Shown in pieces: positions 54,761 through 64,000 of a stretch of 64,000 nucleotides of DNA. Each line of letters starts with the position of its first letter. Position 1 is the first letter of the stretch. The position numbers and the translations under genes are program-made. Location of the stretch: the NCBI GenBank assembly GCA_030998225.1, contig JAPYXD010000715.1:8002501-8066500 (forward strand), given 5' to 3'. Under the pieces are notes generated by a model. The model saw nothing but the letters and a program-made list of their open reading frames with translations. It made no database searches and had not been told where the DNA came from. The stretch comes from Diplolepis rosae (Eukaryota; Arthropoda; Insecta; Hymenoptera; Diplolepididae).

Positions 54761-55896
54761 TTTAAATAAGGTAGGAAATGACAGGAAATTGTCTTCCTTT
54801 TTACCAATATTTGAGAGTTTTGATGTTAGATGATTGATGTCGGAGAGTTGAGCGACGTAGAGGTATGCGTGCGCCCATGCTACTTCAATTAACCGCTTTA
54901 CTCCTCTTATAAATTGCTATTCTCCCTTTTGCCTTTGCTTCCTGGTTATCTTGATTCCCTTGTATTCTGATTTTACAATAATTTGTATTACACTCCTGTA
55001 AAACTGTCCGATATGGATTTTGGCACTTGAAATGACCTTGAAATGGTTGGAAACAAACTTTGTACATGTGTGCGGACCAATTCCACCACACGCTACCACC
55101 TTGCCCGCTCACTGCTTTCTCCGTCCTCCAATTTTCCTCTCATTTTCGTCCCCAACGATGACTGAGTCGTTGATGTGGTCACCGACCCGGTGAGCGGGGT
55201 GCTGCGGGTGACGGGAGCCGATCCCCTGTTTTGGTTTCGGCCCCAGCCATCCGTGTCTCCTCCATCTATGTCTCCGCGGGCAGAAGCCCCATGGGTGGAT
55301 GCGGCGGGAACTTTTAGAATCCCCCCCCCCCCCCCCCCTACGTCCACGAGGCCGAACCGTCCTGTTTTTAACTTCTTTACCATTTCCCAAATTTTAGAAA
55401 TAAAATTTTATGTACATATTATGTACATATTTCTTAAGTATTACATACAATTAAGGCTCGCAGTTCGTTGCGTTGAAAAATATTCTGTATATCTTCTGAA
55501 AATAAAAATACAAATCACAGATATTTTTGATTTTTACTTATTGTGACATATTTTCTAATTAAATCTTTAATTTCCTTTTAATTATATTTTCTGCAACCCA
55601 TTTAAAGAATCTACATATGTATTCTTATTGTGTGCACTTCTTTTCGGCGTCCTCTTCTTCCTTCCTTGAATGAGCGACCATCGGTCGCAAACTTGACGCC
55701 CAACCTAAAAACCTACAAAATTCTACATTGTCGAGTAACGCAAAAATCCTCCAGCTGAAAAGACGCGTAAAATAGTCAAAATTTCCAAGTGACAAATAAA
55801 GTGAGTATAGTGGAAAATTATTGTAGCGCGAAAAGTGACAAATAATAGGAATAGCAGACATCACGAGTGAGTAAAGTAGAAAACAAGTTGATGAAG
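54761..55896. other. unassigned; repeat and poly-C tract
   Basis: 55035-55110 is the second copy of the repeat at 52925. 55150-55370 is GC-rich with a run of C at about 55322-55338. Overlapping frames there (for example 55093-55383 minus, glycine-rich) look like compositional artefacts or LINE leader sequence. Confidence 0.4.
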
Positions 55897-56967
55897 TTAC
55901 CTGAGTCGAAATATGGCGCTACTTTGACGTTCTTCATACGCATATTTTTAGGGGCTACGAGTTTGAAAGTAGAAGCTGATTCAATTCAATTTTAGCCTCT
56001 CCTTAGCAACTCTTACAGGAACAAATTTCCAATTCTTCCTGAAGTAGAGGCTATGTAGGGGCTCATGTGAACCATGACAAGCCCTACTTAACTACTCCAC
56101 GTTCTCCCAACGCGGACTCCGCACTTTTCTACGCAGACGTCACGCAAGGCACCTAATTGGTTGTTTTAAGCGCGTCATTTAAAATCCTTAAAATATCATG
56201 TGTTTCTTGTTTATTATAAATAATGGTATTTTTACTTGTATTTATAACCATTACATCTGAATTAAGCAATTCTAAGCAAAAGATTGAATAATTAATTAAC
56301 TCTTCGGTAAACAAAGAATTAAAATGACAAAGGTTAATTTCATTTACAGAATAGTAATTTAATTATTCAATTTTTTTGTCAGGATTTCTTAATTTCAATA
56401 TGATAGTTGGTTATATAAGTCAAAATATCACTATTTATAATAAACAAAAATAAACATTGTATTTTTAGTATTTGAAATCGCGCGGTGAAAAGTAACTAAT
56501 CGAGCGCTTTGCACGACGTGTGCATAATTAGTTTCAAAAACTTTAATTAACGTATTTTAACCGTTGATTACTGTTCGGAGTGTGTACGACCCTAGAAAAA
56601 TTTGGATCTCAATGTGAAGTGATTGCTTGGAATAAAAAAAGTCCAGATATTGTAATGGAAAGTTAAAGTCTGAAGTAACTTTCAGCAAAGTATTCTGAAG
56701 TGGAAATTAAAATTTAGAAATAAATAAAATTTAAGAATACAAGTAGTTGTAAGAAGTTAAATATAATAATAGTTTTATATTTCTGGGAACAGTATTATAA
56801 TTTATAAAGAAGTTAAAATGTGTTTCTTGTCTTGAGGAAGTTGTAGTGGCAGTGGTACGAATTCGTCGCCTTCAATACCTACAATTCAGAAATAAAGGAG
56901 CGTTTAAAGACAAATTAAAAACAGTATAAGGATTGCATAGCGTTAAAACAGAACTCAATACTATATT

Positions 56968-57190
56968 ACGTGCCTAGGCGCACAATGAGCGTTATTGCGT
57001 GACGAGCGACAATGCTCGCAGGAGATCGGAACCAAGGCGTAGTCGAGGTGTAGCCGATGCGTAGTTAAGGCGTAGCCAAGACGTAGCTGAGGCAAAGCTG
57101 AAACGAAGCCGAGACGAAGCTGAGGCGCGATCAGTCCTGCGAGCATTGTTGCGAGTCTCGTAATTTCCCGAATTCTGTGCATTGGCACGT
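56968..57190. mobile_element. 223-bp MITE with internal 12-bp minisatellite
   Basis: Inverted ends ACGTGCC/GGCACGT and inner arms GCGAACAATGCTCGCAGG-like (56999-57022, 57131-57156). ATT flanks both sides (56965-56967, 57191-57193). Between the arms lie about eight diverged copies of a GCGTAGCCGAG-type unit (57031-57125). Confidence 0.65.
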
Positions 57191-57497
57191 ATTCTATTTT
57201 ATGTGACTCCGGTGCGTATACGAGTTTTTATGCGTACGCTCGAATTTAATCTATTATTGTAGTTGTTTGCGGCGCTAGTTATTACACTTGATATGTCACG
57301 ACTAGTCCCGGCCATTTTGATTTTATCGATCTTGTGTAGTAGTAATGGATTTTAGTAGTCGCACGCGCAGTTCAAATGTACAAGGCTTTGCCAGTAAGAT
57401 GCTAACGCTGCACGAAGAAGAAGAATAAGAAGAAGATTGTGCTTCGTTTCATGGCTATGGGCGCATGCGCAGTTCAATTTTTACATTTCATTCCTCT

Positions 57498-57524
57498 GTA
57501 GCGCAATGTACTACATTGCGCTAC
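57498..57524. repeat. 13-bp perfect hairpin, 1-nt spacer
   Basis: GTAGCGCAATGTA at 57498-57510 is exactly complementary to 57512-57524. Followed by a partial third copy (CTGTAGCG). May be a MITE core. Confidence 0.6.
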
Positions 57525-57802
57525 TGTTAACTGTAGCGAAAAAACGAGTTTGCGCGCCAGTGGCACATAAAATATATTATTGGACTTGAAGAGGTTTAAA
57601 AGAGATGGTAATCACAAACGTAGTATTAGGGGCAAGACCTTTATTGTAGGGGCTATAACTTTGTAGAATCAAAATAGAACGAAAATATTTCGAAGAGCGG
57701 TAAAGTAGGAGCTAGTAATAGATAGTATAACGAGGAGTCGCAAAGTAGAGGTAAAAGTTCTACTTGGAGCGGTAAATTCGCGCCATATTTCGACTCGGGT
57801 AA

Positions 57803-59965
57803 GATCAGGAAAGGTAAAAAAGAATAGGAAAATGGACAATACAAAGGAAAAAATAGGCGAAAATGAAAATAAAATGGGAGTAAATTTAGAAAGCGAAATT
57901 GAAGAATTAGGGATAAACAATAAAAAAGAAATAGAGTCACTAAAAGTTAGAGATAAGGGAATAGAGAGGAACAGCATGCCATTAACACACTTACGATACC
58001 CAAAGCTACAATACGTAGCATAGACATAATTTTGGGTCACTTAGATACCATCTGGTTTTGTGACAAGAGTTTCGGACCGGAACCCGGGAAAATTTTTGGA
58101 GAAAGGTGCCAAAAATCACATATGCGTGGATTATTGGAGAGAGAAAAAAAAGTAGATAAAATTCTGAGAAATTAAAAAAAAAGAATGTCCTAACACCAAT
58201 ACTTTCCAAGATATAGCATTTCGAAGAAACCTGTCTTTTTTTTATTTTATAGTAGACTTAAAGTAGACGTAATTATCTTCAATTTAAGCCAAAGAACAAC
58301 CCTTTAAATCCAATAGATCGGGAGCTATGCCCTCTCAAAGTTGATATATATAATTGTATAAATAATTAATATATAATAAAATTCCACGTAGATTAAAAAA
58401 AGAAACAGGGTTCTAGCTTCATAAACTTCGGAGTTATGAATTTTTCAAACTTTGTCGTTTTTTACTGCTTTTTTGAAAAAAATGGAAATCTTGTTTTCTT
58501 GATTATTTCTGCAATTCTGACGTGAAGGTTATATAAGGATAAATGAAAGAGGACTCAACTCTGAGAAATTTAAAAAAAAGTGGTTTCAACTTCAATAGGT
58601 CAAAAGTAATGATCTCTCGAACTTGACCCTCTCTGTTTTTTGTAAGTCAAAGGTACGGAAAAATGTAATTTAAGTCACATTTTGACTAATACTAAAATTG
58701 AATGTTTTTGTATGTGTATGAAAATTTTTTATACATTCATATTAACTTTAATAAACTTTTCAATCAAAGCATATTAAAATTAATGAGCATTATTGAAACA
58801 TAAACATATGCGTATTAAAAATTCAGATAAAAGTTGTTTTTCTTGGTTGAAGTTACTTTAAATTTCATATACGATACTGAAAAAACTTCCATCACATGCA
58901 ATGCAAGTTTAATGCAGAAATTTTTATCCGTGCATGCTTTATATTATTATCTAGGTTACATTATATCGTAGCAGATCATTAATATAAATAATGAAGATTA
59001 ATGCATAAGTATCTTCATGCACTTATATGAATGCATGTATTATATTATTATATTCCGGTTTATGTAAATGGAAATTTATGCGTAAATATCCATTAGCGTT
59101 CATGTGATAATATGTTCCGATATGTATAAATTCTATATTATATCATGCTTCGAAAATACAGATTACATCGCATATTAATCAACTAGCATATATGTACGTG
59201 CATGCATATTGTAAACACGTGCACATATACATTTGGATAATTAGTGTTACATTTTTGTATGCGAGTGACATGTCACACTATCCTAGAGTTTTTCAAATCG
59301 ATCTAATGTAAAAAGTGGAAAAAGGGAAGATTGGGGAAGGTTAAAGATAACTTAGAATTATGTAAACTCTTCAAAACCACAATTTGTGATGTTTTCAGAT
59401 AAATAAAAATTGTGGTATAATACTATAAATTAGTCCAAAATTGGGATAACTGGAAGGTGGAAGCAAGCAGGGAGAACGTAAGAGAGGAAGAGGGAATGAT
59501 GTCCAGCGCGCGTATACCCATGCACTGTATGCCACTACAGCTTTCTACCGTTTGTCAATTCCTTCTTTCGTTCGCCCATGCACATCCCCAACATATCAGT
59601 CGGTTTTTAAAACAGTTTAAATCATCCTTTGAGAGACGTCGGTAATAAAGTCTTCACGGGAAGTTTTCATAAATGTCAACCCTGTTCGCGTTTTGCCATT
59701 GAGAACCAATTTGGCATCCTTCTTGATTAATAAACATTTTTTGAAAAAAATGCCGGTCGGTTCGTGTGCGAAATCTTTTATACTTCTTCATTTTATCCGG
59801 TTTTTTATTCATAGTGAACTCCCATTCGTGATGCTGCATACTGGACTACTTCATTTTGAATTGCAAGCTATGAGATAAGTTTTTAACTTCTATGATAATT
59901 CTTTTTTTAATTATCTTCTATATTCTAATCCTTTACAGAAATTTTGAATTAATCTTTGAATTTGT
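57803..59965. other. no gene seen
   Basis: AT-rich. Frames at 57653-58040 (minus) are rich in Phe/Leu/Ser from T-rich DNA and are not credible. 58870-59240 is rich in ATGCAT-type words without a fixed repeat. Confidence 0.45.
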
Positions 59966-60006
59966 GGCACTGAAGAGGGCCCCCATATGTGGCCGAAACG
60001 TTTGCC
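59966..60006 (+). ncRNA. hammerhead-ribozyme-like motif (Penelope type)
   Basis: The conserved core CTGAAGA (59970-59976) and GAA (59995-59997) are both present. Stem I is GGCA (59966-59969) with TGCC (60003-60006). Stem II is GGGCC (59977-59981) with GGCC (59991-59994), one G bulged. A minimal stem III is ACGT (59998-60001) and the cleavage position is U at 60002. The very short stem III is what is known for hammerheads in Penelope-like elements. No Penelope RT or GIY-YIG frame was recognised nearby, so this may be an isolated terminal repeat. Confidence 0.6.
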
Positions 60007-60107
60007 TCTCTTCCTTTTTGCGAATTTTGAAATCTAATAATAATTTTAATCAAAGAAAATAAGAAGAAACTGACCCTATGCCAAAGAAATGAACAAAACT
60101 TTTATGA

Positions 60108-60162
60108 ATATGGGTCAATAAAAAATTGACATGTTATCAAACATGTCATTTTGAAATTTCTC
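60108..60162. repeat. short dispersed repeat end
   Basis: ATATGGGTCAAT and GACATGTTATCAAACATGTC recur inverted at 1028-1085. The ATGTTATCAAACAT core is nearly palindromic. Perhaps the end of a longer repeat starting after the hammerhead-like motif. Confidence 0.55.
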
Positions 60163-60251
60163 AAGAATATTTTGATGTGCTCTTCTGTACATCGCGAGGC
60201 TAGCATACATCCCATAACCACTACTCCTTCTTGTGCGGCTATCCTTGCTTA

Positions 60252-61391
60252 TGTCACGTCCCGCGACTCTACCACCTAGAGTAATAAACAAATTAAGGAA
60301 CCAATGAAGGGATCAAGGCAACATTACCACGTCCTTGATTATATTGACTCAACAGCAAGATCTAACAAGAAATAGGAAGATCGTTAAAATCGAAAGGCAA
60401 ATCTAAATAGATATATTTGGCTGTGACATTAACGCCAAGTAATAAATTTCATCGGAACGTGACTCATCGGTGAAGGCGATTTAAGCTTCAACACCAAAAT
60501 ATGGAAAAGATCGTACACCTTGTTTTTACTTCCACAGGAGTTGACCTTTTCGTTAGAATCGAATAACAGATAAAATAGACTGCGACATTAGTGCCAGGTA
60601 ATCAATTTCATTGGAGCACGAGTCATCAAAGAAGGCAACTCATCCGATCTTAATACCAAATATGGAAAAGGTGGTACACCTTGTTTTTTACTCCCACCAT
60701 AGGTGACCTTTCAAAGTTCTATAAAAAGCGAAAGTTCCAATAGAAATCAGTCAGTCACCTAGTCGACATCCAATTTGTACAATGTAACCAACGCGAGCTC
60801 AGTTCAGTCACTTAGTCGACATCCGATTTTCACAATGTAACCAACGCGAGTCCAGTCCAGTACCATCATCTCTACACGGCGAGTTCAGTTCAGTCTAGTT
60901 CAGTTTCATTATCTCTACGCTACGAGTTCAGTCCAGCCTCATCGGATTTTACCGCTACTCAGACGAATTTTTACTCGACGCTGAGTTCAACGACATTAGA
61001 AAGTGAAGGGGAATCACCTTCCAAAATTCTCTCTAAACTTGGATCAAGAATCGACTAGACCAACCGTCTCAACAACGAATTTCCCATCAAACAAGTACTA
61101 TCTCAAGGATCTCAACGAAGACTCAACTGACCACCTTCGCTCCACTGGACTCAATAAATCACCAGTCAAATTTCACTCGGGGTAATTACAAAGGTACATC
61201 TAAGTTTCAATTCGATTTCCAATTCCATGATGCTTATTCGTTTCTCAATTTGATTGTCAATAAACATACTTTATATCAATAACCATTCTCAATCACTGTC
61301 TTCTCCTCATCCCAAAGAGAGGATCCTTTTCGATCCTTACATAAAACGAGGAATCTTTTAAGAAGAGAAATGTTACGTTTCTGACGTAACA
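60252..61391 (+). mobile_element. 1.14-kb solo LTR, TSD CTTA
   Basis: Starts TGTCACGTC and ends GACGTAACA, flanked by CTTA at 60248-60251 and 61392-61395. It contains a ~140-bp direct duplication (GACATTARYGCCARGTAAT at about 60425 and 60580), a TATAAAAA box at 60720-60727 with TCAGTC start-site candidates 28-31 bp downstream, and polyadenylation-type AATAAA at about 61258. TG...CA ends and a 4-bp duplication fit a gypsy-like retroelement removed by LTR-LTR recombination. The 60-residue frame at 61003-61185 is within the LTR and not considered a gene. Confidence 0.85.
60720..60753 (+). promoter_or_regulatory. core promoter of the solo LTR
   Basis: TATAAAAA at 60720 and TCAGTC at 60748 and 60751 have the spacing of a TATA plus arthropod initiator promoter. 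Read-through from it would go rightwards. Confidence 0.55.
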
Positions 61392-61395
61392 CTTA

Positions 61396-62722
61396 GATGC
61401 TCATGCCAGCTAATCTCCCGCAAAAGAATTCTTAAAATGTATTAGAAACTAGAATCTTTCTTACAATTTGATGACCATGCATCAAAGATTAAAAATCGAT
61501 GAGTGCGTTTGTTTTCTCACGATAAGTGTAGAAGACACTGAAACATTTCAACTTTTTGAATTTTTAATTTATTGATATTTAAATATTTTTAAATCTAATT
61601 TTCCAGGAATTTAGCCAAAAAGTTTCGCCTTTCAAGTTTGAGGTTGAAGTTAAGCTTTTAGTTTTTTAATTTCATCAATTTCAAAATTTTTGAAAGCAAT
61701 TTTGGCCTGTTTTGGCTCGAAATTACTTTTCACATACACGTGTCGGTTACACGAAGGGTGAAAATTTCGCGAGGCGGAGTTCTTTATTTCAAGAGCAAGA
61801 ATGCCGAAAACAAACTCAGGGTTTTAATTTTTCGAGTAAGCGACGATAAGAGAGACGAATCCTTGTTTTTATAGCGTCCGTAATTGTCGATCTTTCTTTG
61901 TACCTGAAATGTACACATGAGAATGAAAATCGTATTAAATTTTTGTGATTTCGCGCGGCTGCGTGTTCAATAACATGTTTTAATTTGGTGATTTTCCCCT
62001 ACACCTGCAAATAAATTTTGGTTAACTAAGATGCTTATATACTCGCTTAAGCAATTTCATTTTACTTGAATTTATTGCCCGCCCCAGCGTTATTCTACCA
62101 AGTTTAACAAATTTTCACGAATTAAAAACCCTGGACATCAGATAGCCAAAAAAATTTGGTGACAAGGCAACCTAGTCATGGCATGCTTCATCATTTGCCC
62201 TTCCGCCCAAAATTAAAAACAAACACGTTGAAACTCGCGATGCTTGGCGTGGCTTCCCTCAATGGATGGGTTTCAAGCAATAAAAATTTCTCCAGGCGAA
62301 GTTCCCCGAGGGGATTCCACACCTGTTGATAATCCTTTTTTTTTTAAATTCCAAAATTTAAAATTCCCCAGGCGAAGTTCCCCGAGGGGACGCGACACAT
62401 GAGCTAACCAAGCCTTTTCAATTTTTCAAAAAGAAAACCCTCCGAATTTATTTGCTATTTAATTTAATTGCTTCCTATTTTTTTCTTTTAAATTCCGGAT
62501 TTATTCTGTACAAGGGAAAGTAAAGCCTCTTAGTTCTTATCATAAGGGGGGGATGGGAAGCATCGGCAATCGAATTCTCAGTCAGGTGCGGTGATGCTAT
62601 AATGCACGTCACCTGACTCTGAGCTTCGATCTAATACTTGTAATTTTTCAGTTTTCGCGAAGAGTGACAAGTCCTCAACTTTTACAGTTGCGTCACCTGA
62701 CAAATTCTCGAGAATCTGCAAC
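61396..62722. other. no gene; short duplicated hairpin
   Basis: A 22-bp sequence containing GTTCCCCGAGGGGA occurs at 62293-62314 and again at 62369-62390, each able to fold on itself. The rest shows no gene. Confidence 0.45.
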
Positions 62723-64000
62723 CAGTGTTCGCAGAATTTGGACCCAAACGGCCCCCACCACTGACCCGTGTGGATCCTCACACAACCAAACGCGACGTGT
62801 CGGTGTGTCCCCACTTTCTAGCTTCAATTTCATGCTGGCGGCTGTTGAGCTATGATCGAGAATTATGTTTCTCTCGACTTCGTGTGAAAGAGGCGCGAAG
62901 CAGACGACAAACTCAAAATGATGAAATTTATAGTTTAAGATATTAGCTTTCTTTTTTTGATAGTTTGATAAACACTTACCTAAAATGAATATCTGAAAGT
63001 TTCCCGCGAAAAAAAAGTTGATCTTGTTAGATCTGCTCAGATCAAATTCCCAGATCTAACCAGATCTTGATTTTGTCGAGATCTGACCAGATCTGATCAG
63101 ATCTAAACTTGATCTGATCAAACCTAAATCAGATCTTGACATAATCAAGATCTGGTTAGATCTGGGAATTTGATCTGACCAGATCTAACAAGATCAACTT
63201 TTTTTCGCGGGTTTTTTTGAATTCTAAGATGATTTAAACACTTGTTAAATAATTTTTAAGTAAAATTTATGCTTCAATAAGTGTTTAAGGTCTGAAAACA
63301 AAATATCGATTTATATATTCTTTAGCCTTGTAAATAAATTATTTTCAATTGAAACATTATATGGACGATAATTCATATCAAGATAAGATGAATCATGAGA
63401 TTGAAATCTAAGAAATAAAAGGTTCGAATAAAATACTTTGGAAAGATTTTTTGAATATAAATATGCACCTTTTTTTATAATGTGTAGCACCTTTTCACAT
63501 GACTACTTGAATATACAAGTATGAACAAAAGAATTCTATTAATAAAAAACATCTAAATTATATCTAATTTTGCACACAAAATTACATATTGAGAATTCCT
63601 TTTTATAAAGTAAAATTGACAAATTTTATAATAATAAAGTACTAAAAAAAATTTTTTTTGAATACTTCGCAACTTTCATATGGCAATTTTAATATATAAG
63701 CGCGAATAAAAGGTTTGATTTAAAAAAAAAATTAATAAATGTATTTTATTATTATATTTGTCAACTTTGCTTCATACCAAAGAATTCTTAATGTGTGATT
63801 TCGTATACAAAATAAGATATAATTTATTTCATTTTTGAATAATCAAACCTTTTATTTACATTTATTTGTTGAAATTGCCATAAAAGATGTCAAGTATAAT
63901 AAAAATTCTTTTTTAGGTATTTTATTCCAAAGGAATTTTTATAAATTTTATTTTATGCTAGAGGAATTTAAGGTGTAATTTTCAATACAAAATTAAATAT
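62723..64000 (+). mobile_element. FB-A foldback copy, left arm, runs off the window
   Basis: Begins CAGTGTTCGCAGAATTTGG, then CGGCCCCCACCACTGACCC and CTCTCGACTTCGTGTGAAAG. It follows the right arm of the copy at 39381-43535 (inverted) to the last base, including the part deleted from that copy's left arm. It is interrupted by a MITE at 63003-63211. The right end lies beyond 64000. Confidence 0.85.
63003..63211. mobile_element. 209-bp MITE built of AGATCT/GATC words
   Basis: Ends CCCGCGAAAAAAAAGTTGAT and ATCAACTTTTTTTCGCGGG. The whole arms are made of AGATCTG, CAGATCT and TGATCAGATC words. Comparison with the FB-A copies at 39600 and 43320 shows the empty site in a T run, so the duplication is probably TTT but cannot be proved. 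Confidence 0.85.

Larger units (their letters stand above)
55897..57802. repeat. possible 1.9-kb element bounded by 23-bp inverted repeats
   Basis: 55897-55919 (TTACCTGAGTCGAAATATGG) and 57780-57802 are inverted copies with one mismatch. No transposase and no clear target duplication were found. It contains the MITE at 56968-57190 and the palindrome at 57498. Confidence is limited because only the short ends match. Confidence 0.4.

Noticed and set aside
55093..55546. Glycine-rich and proline-rich frames on both strands
   Set aside because: Both cross the poly-C tract and GC-rich DNA; no domain is seen and the glycine/proline runs come from the homopolymer.
57653..58040. Hydrophobic frames that could suggest a membrane protein
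   Set aside because: Phe/Leu/Ser runs are the translation of T-rich, C-poor DNA in two overlapping frames.

Overview
The window is a transposon-rich, AT-rich stretch of a eukaryotic genome, most likely an insect. The evidence is spliced genes with GT/AG introns, a tRNA-headed SINE, mariner, hAT, Harbinger/ISL2EU-like and Mutator-like DNA elements, Ty3/gypsy and BEL/Pao retroelements, and an R1-clade LINE. Order or genus cannot be decided from the sequence. Only two ordinary host genes are supported. One is the nuclear gene for mitochondrial ribosomal protein S24 (mRpS24, + strand, exons 28932-29100 and 49946-50232). The other is the last exon of a calcium-activated nucleotidase (CANT1/apyrase family, - strand, 50407-50619). 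The two genes converge tail to tail about 175 bp apart.

Layout. 1-9300: a TIR element with a transposase fragment (2067-3623), a 164-bp MITE with a TAA target duplication, a 1.84-kb palindrome carrying two inverted copies of one short terminal exon, and a decayed Ty3/gypsy element with a 5-bp target duplication. 9300-20500: MITEs, a tRNA-derived SINE family (including a tandem pair), an ISL2EU/Harbinger-like element with a SWIM zinc finger, and a mariner nested in a longer TIR element. 20500-27100: gypsy, BEL/Pao and non-LTR fragments. 27100-28931: unexplained sequence upstream of mRpS24.

29101-49945 is one 20.8-kb intron of mRpS24. It contains a TTAA-flanked 931-bp element and then an 18.4-kb composite (30787-49225) flanked by the 8-bp duplication CCCAATAT. 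Inside the composite are two mariners, a 5S-rRNA-like piece, a 5.2-kb Mutator-like element with 1.1-1.2-kb inverted repeats of 152-bp tandem units and a cysteine-peptidase-like gene (9-bp duplication CGTAAACGG), a 4-kb non-coding foldback repeat, a pogo-type MITE and a nearly intact 5.6-kb hAT element (8-bp duplication GTGAGGAT). The duplications let the insertion order be read directly.

50620-64000: a SINE fragment, a gag remnant, a 404-bp TIR element (5-bp duplication CTACA), an R1-clade LINE remnant, several repeats, a hammerhead-ribozyme-like motif of the Penelope type (59966-60006), a 1.14-kb solo LTR (4-bp duplication CTTA) and another copy of the foldback repeat running off the window end. 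Genes do not act as a pathway here. The window is mainly a record of nested transposition in and around two small housekeeping genes. All similarity calls were made by eye, without database searches.
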